DNA of 57,693 bases from Lentimicrobium sp. (GCA_023957275.1 JAMLHF010000024.1:1-57693); one strand, 5' to 3'. Positions 47,261-56,364 are shown, numbered from the stretch's first letter. Numbers and translations: made by a program. The notes: generated by a model not told the origin, from the letters alone.

Positions 47261-48082
47261 CTAAATCTTCACTGAACTTTTGTTAAACCCCCTTAATTTG
47301 ATACCTGTGATGATTTTTTTGGTGTATAGCGGGAAGTCAGCTTTCATCATCCAGTCATAATAGGAAGGTTCATTACTGAATATTTCTGCGACAGATCTGC
47401 CTTTGTATTTTCCGAAATTGAAGACTTCCTGATTTTTATCGTTGTAGATAATGTGTCCTACAAGATCCGCATTCCTGTTCTGGAATGAAAATTCATGCAA
47501 AGCCTTGATGTCATTGACTACCGGGGTGGAGATTTTACCATCCCTGTCAGTATATTCTGCCCCCTGATACCTTTCGATCTGTGAAAGCAATACCTCGTAG
47601 GTGGCCCGGGTGTCAGCTTCGGCCGAGTGGGCATTGACGATTTCCTTATTGCAGTAAAATTTATAGGCAGCCTTAAGGGTGCGGGGTTCCATCTTGTGGA
47701 AAATGTTCTGAACATCTACAAACCTCCTTCCCTTAATGTCAAAATCTACTTCAGCCCTCAGGAATTCTTCAACAAGCAAGGGAATGTCAAATTTATTCGA
47801 GTTGTATCCGCCAAGGTCGCAGTTTGCCAGAAACTGATTGAGCAACGGAGCCAGCATGGCAAAGGTGGGTTCGTCTTTAACATCTTCATCAGAGATCCCA
47901 TGAATGGCTGTTACCTCCCTGGGAATCGGAATTCCCGGATTTACCCGCCGGGTAAGGGTTTCTTCTCTTCCGTCGGGATGAATCTTGATGATTGAGATTT
48001 CTACAATTCTGTCGGTTCCAACATTGGTGCCGGTAGTTTCAAGGTCAAAAACCGCCAGGGGCTTGGTAAGATTAAGTTTCAT
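47261..48082 (-). CDS. DEDDh-type 3'-5' exonuclease (DNA polymerase III epsilon-like)
   Basis: This ~273-residue exonuclease starts at MKLNLTKPLAVFDLETTGTN; an earlier start at 48109 would lie inside the terminator hairpin of the upstream gene. The ExoI motif is VFDLETTGT (Asp-x-Glu) and the ExoIII motif is HSAEADTRATYEVL (His and Asp of DEDDh). IFHKMEPRTLKAAYKFYC lies between. The C-terminal segment (FNFGKYKGRSVAEIF, YDWMMKADF) is a short domain found with epsilon-like exonucleases of Bacteroidota. Its use in proofreading or repair is not known. Confidence 0.9.
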   Translation of the reverse strand: MKLNLTKPLAVFDLETTGTNVGTDRIVEISIIKIHPDGREETLTRRVNPGIPIPREVTAIHGISDEDVKDEPTFAMLAPLLNQFLANCDLGGYNSNKFDIPLLVEEFLRAEVDFDIKGRRFVDVQNIFHKMEPRTLKAAYKFYCNKEIVNAHSAEADTRATYEVLLSQIERYQGAEYTDRDGKISTPVVNDIKALHEFSFQNRNADLVGHIIYNDKNQEVFNFGKYKGRSVAEIFSNEPSYYDWMMKADFPLYTKKIITGIKLRGFNKSSVKI

Positions 48083-48096
48083 AGGCTCGATAAAAT

Positions 48097-48131
48097 AAAA
48101 AAGCACCACAGCAATGAGCGTGTGGTGCTGC
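48097..48131 (-). terminator. Rho-independent terminator after the E2 gene
   Basis: On the minus strand the stem AGCACCACA / TGTGGTGCT (10-nt loop) is followed by six T, about 20 nt past the E2 stop and before the exonuclease start. Confidence 0.85.
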
Positions 48132-48151
48132 GAATTTAGTTTATTTTAAAC

Positions 48152-49474
48152 TCAGATTACCCTGTTTTGATCGAAACTTTCGAGCAGTTGCTGTAACCGT
48201 TGCAGGTACATACCTCCCAGGGCGCCGTCAACCACACGATGATCATACGAAAGAGAAAGAATCATCATGTGACGGATTGCTATTACGTCCCCGTCTGCTG
48301 TTTCGAGTACCACGGGTTTTTTCTTGATCACACCGATACCGAGTATGGCTACCTGCGGCTGGTTGATGATGGGTGAGCCGGTAATGCTTCCAAATGTTCC
48401 CAGGTTGGTAATGGTAAATGTTCCTCCTGCAATATCATCCGGTTCGAGTTTGTTTGACCGTGCTTTGTTGGCCAGGCTGTTTACATCTTTGGCAAGTCCC
48501 AGCAGGTTTTTCTGGTCAGCATTGCGGATCACGGGAACGATCAGATTGCCATTGGGCAGCGCTGCTGCCATCCCGATGTTGATGTGTTTTCTCAGGATCA
48601 CTTTATAGCCGTCAACCGATGCATTTACGCCCGGAAAATCTTTAAGTGCCTGAGCGGCTGCTTCGATAAAGATCGGTGTAAAGGTGATTTTCTCTTTTTC
48701 ACGCTTCTGGAAATCATCTTTCACCTTATCGCGCCACTTAACAATGTTGGTTACGTCAACTTCGATGAAAGATGTTACATGCGGCGACACCTGTTTCGAC
48801 ATTACCATGTGGTCGGCAATCAGCTTTCTCATACGGTCCATCTCAACAATCTCATCGCCGGCGGCTGATACAACCGGAGGGGCTGAAACTCTGGGCGCGG
48901 CCGGAGTTGCCGCAACAGGGGTGCCTGCGGCAGGAGCGGACACTGTTGGGGATGGTTGTGCAGGAGAGGCTGTCCTGCTTTTCAGGTAGGCCATCAGATC
49001 ATCTTTGGTAAGCCTGCCGTCTTTTCCGGTGCCTGGGATGGCATCGAGCTCCGACTGGCTGATCCCTTCAGTTTTAGCGATATTTTTAACCAATGGCGAA
49101 TAGAACCTGTCCGGGGAACTCTCAACAACGCCGGCACTTAGCAATTTGTCGGCAGTTTCACTCTGCACGGGTGCTGACTGCGCTGGTTTTCCGGCGGTTG
49201 AAACTTCTTCAACAACTTCGGTCGCAGCGCCGGCATCGGTTTCGATGATGGCAATCACTTTGCCAACGGCAACCACGTCGCCTTCATTGAAAAGGACCTG
49301 TACGAGTTTACCTTCAACGGGAGAAGGTATCTCTGAATCAACTTTGTCTGTAGCAATTTCTACAATTGGATCATCTTCTTCAATGGTATCGCCCGGATTT
49401 TTAAGCCACTTCGTGATGGTTGCCTCAATAATGCTTTCGCCCAGTTTGGGCATAATCACTTCAAATTTTGCCAT
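48152..49474 (-). CDS. 2-oxoacid dehydrogenase complex E2 component (dihydrolipoamide acyltransferase)
   Basis: This 440-residue protein transfers the acyl group from lipoamide to CoA. The N-terminal lipoyl domain has EIATDKVDSEIPSPVEGKL with the lipoylated Lys44. A Pro/Ala/Val linker follows, then the E3/E1-binding domain (about 120-165; FYSPLVKNIAKTEG, GTGKDGRLTKDDLMAYL). After a second Ala/Pro linker the catalytic domain starts at EMDRMRKLIADHMV and ends LSYDHRVVDGALGGMYLQRL with the active-site His-Asp. It has one lipoyl domain. Sequence alone does not show whether it serves pyruvate, 2-oxoglutarate or branched-chain acids; no E1 gene is next to it. It has a terminator and is likely monocistronic. 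Confidence 0.93.
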   Translation of the reverse strand: MAKFEVIMPKLGESIIEATITKWLKNPGDTIEEDDPIVEIATDKVDSEIPSPVEGKLVQVLFNEGDVVAVGKVIAIIETDAGAATEVVEEVSTAGKPAQSAPVQSETADKLLSAGVVESSPDRFYSPLVKNIAKTEGISQSELDAIPGTGKDGRLTKDDLMAYLKSRTASPAQPSPTVSAPAAGTPVAATPAAPRVSAPPVVSAAGDEIVEMDRMRKLIADHMVMSKQVSPHVTSFIEVDVTNIVKWRDKVKDDFQKREKEKITFTPIFIEAAAQALKDFPGVNASVDGYKVILRKHINIGMAAALPNGNLIVPVIRNADQKNLLGLAKDVNSLANKARSNKLEPDDIAGGTFTITNLGTFGSITGSPIINQPQVAILGIGVIKKKPVVLETADGDVIAIRHMMILSLSYDHRVVDGALGGMYLQRLQQLLESFDQNRVI

Positions 49475-49576
49475 TTTATGTGTATTTGATCCGCAATCCT
49501 CTGGCGGGGAGCGGCTGATTTCTGTTTGTTTGCTGGCCTATTTAACAATTTTCGCCTGAAAAGGTTTACCCGCTTT

Positions 49577-51544
49577 TCAGGCTTTACGGCCCAGGTGACG
49601 AAATGAACGCAGGAAAATATTTAAATCGTTTGATAAACGGTAATCTCTTGCGTATAACATATTCAGTCTCAGAATGGTTTCCTGGTCCAGATTACTGATT
49701 CTGAGCATATCGGTCGGATTCAAAATGCCTTTCCTGACCGGGGGGAGCGTGGTCGCTCCCTGTTCAAAGGAACTGTAACCAACCCAACTTCTGAATCCGG
49801 ATAAAACCTTCAGCACATTAAGCGGAAAATTCAATGGATTTTTCATCATCCACATCAGGACTGGGGAAAGAGGCAATAATAAAAGCGCAGTGCCGAAATC
49901 CAGCAGTCGTTTATTCCTGAGGTTGTTGACTTTAGTTATGGAATTGATGTCAACAATGTAAACATCTCCCATAGTGCTGATAGAATTGGAGCCGATGATG
50001 GACAAACTCTCCGGTGGCGCAATTTTGAATTCAATTTCCATGTCGCGCAACTGTGCCATGGTATCAATGATCCGGTTGGCCGGGATGTCGCGGGCGCAAA
50101 AGATGACTTCATCAATTTTATAAATATTGATGATATCGCTGATATTTGCAATAGAACCGATATAACCTTCATTCCTTTCGGGATGGTTTCCTGTTGATAC
50201 GAGTCCGATAAATCCGGGATTTCTCAGGCTATTGCGCAACAGATCAGCTACCCTGCCGGTTTCATCCCCGCTGCCGACAATGGCAAAGCGCAGGTTTTCG
50301 TTATACCCCAGTCTGTAATTCCTGAACCCTGCTAAATGCAGCGTGAGTCTGATTCCGGTCATGGAAATCAGCCCCCATAGCCCGGTAAGTATAATGATGG
50401 CGCGCGAAAACCTGAACCCGGCCGGCAATAGCGCGTAGAAAACCAGGATTACAACCGTGCCGGCAAACAGACCGGTGTAGACTTTTCTGAGACTGAGCGG
50501 CTTGTCGTAACCTCCGGCGATCAGCACGGAAAAAAGCCAGATCAGGATATAAGCGGGGAGCAGTCCATAAAGGAACAGGGGAGGGTAGTGCCCGCCGAAA
50601 GTGTAGGTAACGGCAGATTCCCAGTAATTTACGATCAACAGTGAGCCCGAATATATTACAGCAGCATCTGCCAGGGGAAGCATAACCCGCTTCAGCAACC
50701 GGTGAATAATGGATACACCGGCCCTCAGGTAAATGGCAATATGTATCAGAAATGAAAACAGCTGCGCATTCTTCTGCGAAAAGTGTTTCCTGGCGAAAAT
50801 CACCATGGCATTGTAGAAAACAAACACGTAATTGATGCTTGATTTCTTGGTGCTTTCGCCTTTATAATGAATGATGCGTGCCCCCGGATAGTAGTAGTTT
50901 TTATAGCCTGCTTTTGTGATGCGGTAACTCAGGTCTATGTCTTCGCCATACATAAAGAATGTTTCATCGAGTAACCCTGTTTTTTCAAGTGTTTCACGCC
51001 TCAACATCATGTATGCGCCGGCCAGTACATCCACAACATGGGTTTGATCCCTGTCGAGGTATCCCAGATGATACTGCCCGAATATCTTTGATTTCGGGAA
51101 TAGTGCAGATAAACCGAATATCTTGTAAAAAGCAACCGCGGGTGTCGGGAGGCCCCGTTTTGATTCCGGCAGGTACTTTCCGCTGCCGTCAACCATCTTA
51201 ATGCCTAGTCCTCCGGCATCAGGATGTGCATCCATAAACTCCACCGAGCGGGTAAAAGTATCCAGCTCGACTACCGTGTCGGGATTCAGCAGCAGAACAT
51301 ATTCACCTGAAGATTCACGGATTGCCTGATTATTGGCTACCGAAAATCCGGTGTTAACCGTATTGGCAATAAGTCTGATCCGGGGAAATTTTTCCCTGAC
51401 CATTTCCACCGAACCATCAACGGAATTATTGTCTACCACGAAGACTTCCGCATCCAGGTCACGGATCGCGGCTTCAACGGAATGAAGGCATTGCTCAAGG
51501 AAGTATTTTACGTTGTAGTTGACAATTACAACCGAAAGTTTCAT
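49577..51544 (-). CDS. GT2 glycosyltransferase fused to a degenerate sugar-transferase-like (CoA-binding_3) half
   Basis: This 655-residue protein has an N-terminal GT2 domain (residues 1-260): VVIVNYNVKYFLEQCLHSVE, VFVVDNNSVDGSVEMV, YVLLLNPDTVV, and ETFFMYGEDIDLSYRI. A membrane region of several helices follows (about 280-430). The C-terminal half resembles a polyprenyl-phosphate sugar transferase without the usual basic catalytic core: a Rossmann-like NAD/CoA-binding part (LRFAIVGSGDETGRVADLL), the membrane-start NKRLLDFGTALLLLPLSPVL, and LPPVRKGILNP with Y-R-L-D-I-like pattern (YARDYRLSNDLNIFLRSF). The fusion could link a nucleotide-sugar step to a lipid carrier. The catalytic residues of the second half look incomplete, so it may act as a scaffold. 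It is likely part of surface glycan synthesis. Confidence 0.82.
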   Translation of the reverse strand: MKLSVVIVNYNVKYFLEQCLHSVEAAIRDLDAEVFVVDNNSVDGSVEMVREKFPRIRLIANTVNTGFSVANNQAIRESSGEYVLLLNPDTVVELDTFTRSVEFMDAHPDAGGLGIKMVDGSGKYLPESKRGLPTPAVAFYKIFGLSALFPKSKIFGQYHLGYLDRDQTHVVDVLAGAYMMLRRETLEKTGLLDETFFMYGEDIDLSYRITKAGYKNYYYPGARIIHYKGESTKKSSINYVFVFYNAMVIFARKHFSQKNAQLFSFLIHIAIYLRAGVSIIHRLLKRVMLPLADAAVIYSGSLLIVNYWESAVTYTFGGHYPPLFLYGLLPAYILIWLFSVLIAGGYDKPLSLRKVYTGLFAGTVVILVFYALLPAGFRFSRAIIILTGLWGLISMTGIRLTLHLAGFRNYRLGYNENLRFAIVGSGDETGRVADLLRNSLRNPGFIGLVSTGNHPERNEGYIGSIANISDIINIYKIDEVIFCARDIPANRIIDTMAQLRDMEIEFKIAPPESLSIIGSNSISTMGDVYIVDINSITKVNNLRNKRLLDFGTALLLLPLSPVLMWMMKNPLNFPLNVLKVLSGFRSWVGYSSFEQGATTLPPVRKGILNPTDMLRISNLDQETILRLNMLYARDYRLSNDLNIFLRSFRHLGRKA

Positions 51545-51676
51545 GCGGTATTCGTTATTTACAGTCCGTAAAGATATGGAATAATGGAGAAATGTGATCC
51601 TGTATTCACCGGAAAGCTTTGTGAATGGTAATTTTCAGAAACGACATTATTACTTTGCCCTCATAATGTTATGGCT

Positions 51677-51684
51677 TAGCTTTG
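51677..51684 (+). promoter_or_regulatory. -7 promoter box (TAGCTTTG) of the pseudouridine synthase gene
   Basis: TAGCTTTG matches TAnnTTTG and ends 14 nt before the preferred ATG at 51699, which supports the short form of the protein. Confidence 0.5.
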
Positions 51685-51698
51685 CAAAGAAATTTATC

Positions 51699-52259
51699 AT
51701 GACAATACACCGGCATTTTATTCTGCATAAACCCTACGGGTATCTCAGCCAGTTCCGGTGTGAACACAACTGGAAGAAGATGCTTGGCGAAATATATGAT
51801 TTTCCGGAGGGCACCATGCCGGTCGGAAGATTGGACGAGGACAGCGAAGGCTTGCTGCTGTTGACTACGGATGGCAAACTTTGCGACCTGATGAGGGCGA
51901 AAGATAAGGAGAAGGAGTATTATGTCCAGCTGGATGGATTGATCGGCGAAGCGGGATTGAATAAATTGAGGAATGGGGTTGAAATCGGAATTCGCGGTAA
52001 AAAATACCTGACGCTGCCCTGCAGGGCGGAGCTTATTCCTGATCCCGGCTTTCCCCCGAGGGCTAAGAAAATCCGTGATGACAGGCACGGGCCGACTTCA
52101 TGGGTTTCGATTACGATTACAGAGGGCAAAAACAGGCAGATCAGGAAGATGACCGCGGCAGCGGGTTTTCCGACATTGAGACTGGTCAGGGTTCGCGTTG
52201 ACCGGGTTGTGCTTGGAGATCTCCCTGCAGGAGAGGTAAGAGAAGTCGGCAGGTTCTGA
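51699..52259 (+). CDS. Pseudouridine synthase (RluE/RluF-like)
   Basis: This 186-residue RsuA-family protein modifies uridines in rRNA. The start at MTIHRHFILHKPYGYLSQF is preferred; upstream codons (from 51594) lie before the promoter box and have no family similarity. The catalytic Asp46 is in MPVGRLDEDSEGLLLLTTDG. KEYYVQLDG and VSITITEGKNRQIRKMTAAAGFPTLRLVRVRV are further family segments. It has no N-terminal S4 domain, as in RluE. Confidence 0.92.
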   Translation: MTIHRHFILHKPYGYLSQFRCEHNWKKMLGEIYDFPEGTMPVGRLDEDSEGLLLLTTDGKLCDLMRAKDKEKEYYVQLDGLIGEAGLNKLRNGVEIGIRGKKYLTLPCRAELIPDPGFPPRAKKIRDDRHGPTSWVSITITEGKNRQIRKMTAAAGFPTLRLVRVRVDRVVLGDLPAGEVREVGRF

Positions 52260-52293
52260 TCAGAAGCAATCCGGGGCGTATTTCAGGCGGATC

Positions 52294-53355
52294 TCATTCA
52301 GCGCATGCCGTATCCAGGAATACAGCGGCCATGGTTTTCCGGTGCTCCTCTGGAACACTGCTCAGAAATTCTACCCCGTTGCAGACTGAATTGATCAGAT
52401 CGTAGTTTTTATTGAAATCCAAAGGGGCAAAGGTTTCCGTTGCATTGTCCTGCTGGTCAATGTCTATAAACAAGTGTTTATCACTGCATGCGTACCGGAA
52501 TGTATTAAAATCTATGCTTCTGGTTTCAGTGTTTTGATGGGTCCGGTAATGAATTTTCCTTTCGGTCAGGTCATAGACGATGCTCCACTGGGTGGCAGGG
52601 CCCTGGGCAACGGCGCTCAGAATGCTGAATCCATAATCAATAAGATCGGTGCCCCGGGAAAGGTCCCCGGAAATCATCCGGGATGCAGTCAAAAATCGTC
52701 CGGAAGAATTTTCTTCCATAGGAGAATATGTGACGTCAGCACCTTTTTCTTTCTGTTTCATAAAATCGAGCGATGTATGGTAACATGAATTTGCAAGCAC
52801 CGGATAGGGCAGGGAATCTCCGGTTTTTACCGACATTCTGCCGTTTAAATACTCAATTACCGCCGAATTCCCGTTTGCATCAGCCACCAGAAAATGCAAT
52901 GTTGCGGTAGAGGTTTTCGAAATTCTTAAATATAGGTCACTGGCGATAACCTCCTCAACACTACCGGCGTTATCCAGTTGGTATTGTATCCATTGCAGTT
53001 CAGTGAGCGCATTTCTTTCGTCAATTTCAGGGTACATGGTTTCCTGAAGCCACATCTGCTCAATTACCAGACCGGCCTCATTCATTCCGCCATAGGGGAA
53101 TTCCCGTCCGATCTGATTGAAAGAGATGCTGCCGTATTTAGAAATCCATTGAAATTCACGTTCAGGAGGTGCTGCCAGAGCCGATTTTATCACTCCACGC
53201 TGGTTGATCTGGATATGCCCCTGTCCTGCCGGAAAATCGAAGTTTCTTCCGAAAATCATTTTACTGTCATTGTTTTTCAGAAAAAAGGTTGTACAGGCGC
53301 TTCCGAGCAACGCAAATATTAACACAGGCAATAGTGTTAGAATGACCTTTTTCAT
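52294..53355 (-). CDS. Secreted Ntn-type linear amide C-N hydrolase (choloylglycine-hydrolase family)
   Basis: This 353-residue protein has a signal peptide (MKKVILTLLPVLIFALLGSA) directly followed by Cys21-Thr-Thr. In this family (penicillin V acylase, bile salt hydrolase) the mature N-terminal Cys is the nucleophile, so signal-peptide cleavage would itself create the active enzyme. Supporting residues are IFGRNFDFP (Arg37, Asp40), the GGMNEAGL Asn and the PVLANSCY Asn. The sequence LLGSAC could also be a lipobox, in which case the Cys would be acylated. Substrate may be a bile acid, N-acyl homoserine lactone or other amide; not determined. It is divergent from the His-rich gene. Confidence 0.85.
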   Translation of the reverse strand: MKKVILTLLPVLIFALLGSACTTFFLKNNDSKMIFGRNFDFPAGQGHIQINQRGVIKSALAAPPEREFQWISKYGSISFNQIGREFPYGGMNEAGLVIEQMWLQETMYPEIDERNALTELQWIQYQLDNAGSVEEVIASDLYLRISKTSTATLHFLVADANGNSAVIEYLNGRMSVKTGDSLPYPVLANSCYHTSLDFMKQKEKGADVTYSPMEENSSGRFLTASRMISGDLSRGTDLIDYGFSILSAVAQGPATQWSIVYDLTERKIHYRTHQNTETRSIDFNTFRYACSDKHLFIDIDQQDNATETFAPLDFNKNYDLINSVCNGVEFLSSVPEEHRKTMAAVFLDTACAE

Positions 53356-53567
53356 AATTGTATTTTTTTAAACTAATATAAAAAATGTGCCATTCTTTTT
53401 AAGATACAGATATTCAGTCATTAAGTAGTTGTATTTATTGTTGCTTCAACTAAAAAATGTTCACATCCGGACAGGGAATGGCATTTGTTTGATGGATGTC
53501 AGGCAAGAGAACTCTAAATTGTTATGAAACTATGTTCATAATAGACGAAAATACCCACTTCTGGCTA

Positions 53568-53598
53568 TTGTGTACTCCACCGAACCGGTCTACTTTTG
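53568..53598 (+). promoter_or_regulatory. Promoter of the His-rich protein gene (TTG-N20-TACTTTTG)
   Basis: TTG (53568-53570) and TACTTTTG (53591-53598) have a 20-nt spacer. The ATG lies four bases after the box, so the transcript may have no leader. Confidence 0.55.
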
Positions 53599-53602
53599 CG
53601 CC

Positions 53603-53977
53603 ATGAACAGAATCAGACCTGCGGCAGCAATCATAAAAGTCTTCATCAGTTTCCTGATGATTCTGCTGTTAGGTTTCTACTTTTCGGTCAATTTTAACTA
53701 CCGGCACAGGCATATCGTCGACGGAATGGTAATGGTCCATTCGCATCCTTTCTCTGACGATAATCCCGATGCTCCGTTCAAACAGCATCAGCATCAGCCA
53801 GGCTCGCTTTTTCTGGTTGCTAATGATAATGTTTTAGCCTCACCCCCTGTTTATTTTCAATCTCAGCCTGTTGTCTTTTTGCCCCTTGACTCTAAACCTG
53901 TATTGAAAGACATTTCTTTACATAGCCAGGTTTTGCTCATTGGCAATGGTTTGCGCGCTCCTCCCGCTGGAAATTAA
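53603..53977 (+). CDS. His-rich membrane-anchored small protein preceding the TonB receptor
   Basis: This ~124-residue protein is taken from the ATG at 53603, right after the promoter box; a GTG at 53570 would start inside the promoter. One hydrophobic segment (IIKVFISFLMILLLGFYF) is followed by a His-rich part (NYRHRHIVDG, MVMVHSHPF, FKQHQHQPG). There are about nine His in the first 65 residues. Such small His-rich proteins occur next to TonB-dependent receptors for metals in Bacteroidota. The TonB receptor gene starts about 90 bp downstream, so the two probably form one unit. A metal-binding role is inferred. Confidence 0.72.
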   Translation: MNRIRPAAAIIKVFISFLMILLLGFYFSVNFNYRHRHIVDGMVMVHSHPFSDDNPDAPFKQHQHQPGSLFLVANDNVLASPPVYFQSQPVVFLPLDSKPVLKDISLHSQVLLIGNGLRAPPAGN

Positions 53978-54066
53978 TTGATTGACTCCGCTGCACGGAA
54001 CCGGATATTCTGAATATCCCGGGTGATATGTGCAGATTACTATCCCTAACTGACATTAATAAACTT

Positions 54067-56364
54067 ATGAAAAAACTCAACCTCTATCTGATATCAATTC
54101 TTTTCCCGCTGCTTTCACTTTCTCAGGCCCCGCCTTCAGGATACAGTTTCTCGGGGAAAATACTGAATAAAAATGCCGGCAATCCGTTGCCATATATCAC
54201 CATCTCTTTAAAAGGCACCACGATCGGTACCGTTTCCGGGATCAATGGTAATTTTACCCTGAACGGGATGCCTGCCGGCAAATCGGTCATCAGGGTGCAG
54301 GGTGTGGGGTATACGCCCCGTGATCTTGATGTTGATATTAAGCCGGGTACTGATAACCAGCTGACAATTGAACTGGAGGAAGACATTATTCAGCTGAATG
54401 AACTGGTGGTCAGCGCAAACCGCAATGAATCCAACCGGCGCGAAACGCCTGCCATTGTCAACGTAATCGGACAAAAAATGCTGGAGAATACCAATGCAGT
54501 ATGTCTCTCCCAAAGTCTTGGTTTTCAGCCCGGATTAAGGGTGGAGAACAACTGTCAGAACTGTGGTTTTCAGCAGGTTCGTATCAATGGTCTTGAAGGT
54601 CAGTATTCGCAGATACTCATCGACAGCAGGCCTGTGTTCAGTGCGCTTGGCAGCGTCTATGGCATTGAACAGATTCCGGTATCCATGATCGAGCGGGTGG
54701 AGATACTGCGCGGCGGCGGATCGGCGCTCTACGGTTCAAATGCCATTGCCGGAACGGTAAATATTATTACCCGTGAGCCTGTAGTCAATACCTTCAGCAT
54801 AGGCCATAATTATACCTCTATCGGCGGAAAAACTCCGGACCATACAACCAATCTGAATGGGGCACTGGTGAGCGAGGACCATAAATCCGGTATATTTCTG
54901 CATTCATCATACAGAAACCGGGGGCATTACGATGCCAACGGTGACGGCTACTCCGAAATAGGCCTGGTCAGGGCCAATAGTCTCGGATTCAGGGCTTATC
55001 AGCGGTTGACCGATCAGAGCAAGCTTACGATGGAATACCATAACCTCAGGGAATTCCGGCGGGGCGGAAACAAATTCGATCTGCAACCGCACGAAACAGA
55101 TATCACTGAGCAGACGGAGCATCAATTCAACGGGGGAAGTCTTGCATACCTGTTGTTCTCGAAAGACCGCAACCGCAAATTTGAAATTTACGGCGCTGTC
55201 CAGCATATTGCCCGCGAAAGTTACTATGGTGCTGGTATGGATCCCAATGCATATGGTACAACCGATGACCTTTCGGCCAATGCAGGAATGCAGGTAAGTC
55301 AGGAGATAGCCGAAGCGCTGTTCATGCCCTCACAGTTCACCGCGGGGATGGAGTTTAACCATAACCGGCTGCATGATATGATGCCCGGATATGACCGGGA
55401 TCTGTTGCAGGAAACCAACGTAGGCGGTGTTTTTGTTCAGAATGAATGGAAGAACCATAAAATCAGCCTTTTGCTCGGGGCCAGACTGGATAAGCATAAC
55501 CTTATCGAGAATCCTGTATTCAGTCCCCGCGCAAATTTCCGCTATGCGTTTAATGAAAACCTTTACGGACGTGTTTCATATAGCACAGGCTTCAGGGCGC
55601 CTCAGGCGTTTGACGAGGATCTCCACATTCTCGCGGTAGGGGGCGAAGTGATGCTGATACAGTTGGCGGAGGACCTTAAAACAGAAAAGTCTCAAAGCGT
55701 AAGCGGCTCCTTCGATTATTACTTCAGTATTGGCGAAGTCAGGGTGAATGCGCTGGCTGAGGCATTTTACACCTATCTTGATGATGTGTTCTTTGTTGCG
55801 GAAATCGGCCTGGATGCTTACGGCAATAAATTGCTGGAACGCCGCAACGGCTCAGGTGCCGTGGTCAGAGGGCTGAATCTCGAAATGAGATCTGCTTTTT
55901 CATCCAGAACGCAACTGCAGGTTGGATTTACTTTCCAGAAGAGTGAATATGCGGAACCACAGGAATGGTCTGACGACCCTGAAGCCGGAACCGTTGAAGG
56001 CCTCCTGCGTTCACCCGATCATTATGGTTATTTTACCTTTACGGCAAGTCCCTTAAAAAGGGTCGGACTTTCTGTTACCGGAAGCTATACCGGCAGCATG
56101 ATCATGCCGCATTATGCCGGGTACATCGAAAATGACCTGCTGAAAGAAACAGATCCTTTCTTTGATCTCTCGCTTAAACTGAGTTATACAACCAGACTGT
56201 CGGGAGATACCCGTATCCAGGGTTATGCCGGGATGCAAAACCTGTTTAATTCATTTCAGAAAGACTTCGATCAGGGCGAATTCAGGGATGCAGGATATAT
56301 TTACGGCCCGTCTTATCCGAGAAGTTTTTCGATCGGTATTAAAATCGGCAATCTGCTGAATTGA
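54067..56364 (+). CDS. TonB-dependent receptor with carboxypeptidase-regulatory-like N-terminus
   Basis: This 765-residue outer-membrane receptor starts at MKKLNLYLISILF (54067), giving a signal peptide; the frame upstream lacks one. Order: CarboxypepD_reg-like domain (about 25-110; YSFSGKILNKNAGNPLPYITISLKG), the TonB-box/plug region (ELVVSANRNESNRRETPA, RINGLEGQYSQILIDSRPV, VEILRGGGSALYGSNAIAGTVNII), then the beta-barrel ending FSIGIKIGNLLN. The plug has Cys163-x-x-Cys166 (NCQNCGF), unusual for siderophore receptors and compatible with copper or another thiophilic metal. The His-rich neighbour fits this. The substrate is inferred only. Confidence 0.92.
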   Translation: MKKLNLYLISILFPLLSLSQAPPSGYSFSGKILNKNAGNPLPYITISLKGTTIGTVSGINGNFTLNGMPAGKSVIRVQGVGYTPRDLDVDIKPGTDNQLTIELEEDIIQLNELVVSANRNESNRRETPAIVNVIGQKMLENTNAVCLSQSLGFQPGLRVENNCQNCGFQQVRINGLEGQYSQILIDSRPVFSALGSVYGIEQIPVSMIERVEILRGGGSALYGSNAIAGTVNIITREPVVNTFSIGHNYTSIGGKTPDHTTNLNGALVSEDHKSGIFLHSSYRNRGHYDANGDGYSEIGLVRANSLGFRAYQRLTDQSKLTMEYHNLREFRRGGNKFDLQPHETDITEQTEHQFNGGSLAYLLFSKDRNRKFEIYGAVQHIARESYYGAGMDPNAYGTTDDLSANAGMQVSQEIAEALFMPSQFTAGMEFNHNRLHDMMPGYDRDLLQETNVGGVFVQNEWKNHKISLLLGARLDKHNLIENPVFSPRANFRYAFNENLYGRVSYSTGFRAPQAFDEDLHILAVGGEVMLIQLAEDLKTEKSQSVSGSFDYYFSIGEVRVNALAEAFYTYLDDVFFVAEIGLDAYGNKLLERRNGSGAVVRGLNLEMRSAFSSRTQLQVGFTFQKSEYAEPQEWSDDPEAGTVEGLLRSPDHYGYFTFTASPLKRVGLSVTGSYTGSMIMPHYAGYIENDLLKETDPFFDLSLKLSYTTRLSGDTRIQGYAGMQNLFNSFQKDFDQGEFRDAGYIYGPSYPRSFSIGIKIGNLLN

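Noticed and set aside
48083-48109. An upstream start for the exonuclease
   Set aside because: It lies in the terminator hairpin of the E2 gene; MKLNLTKPLAVFDLETTG is the natural start.
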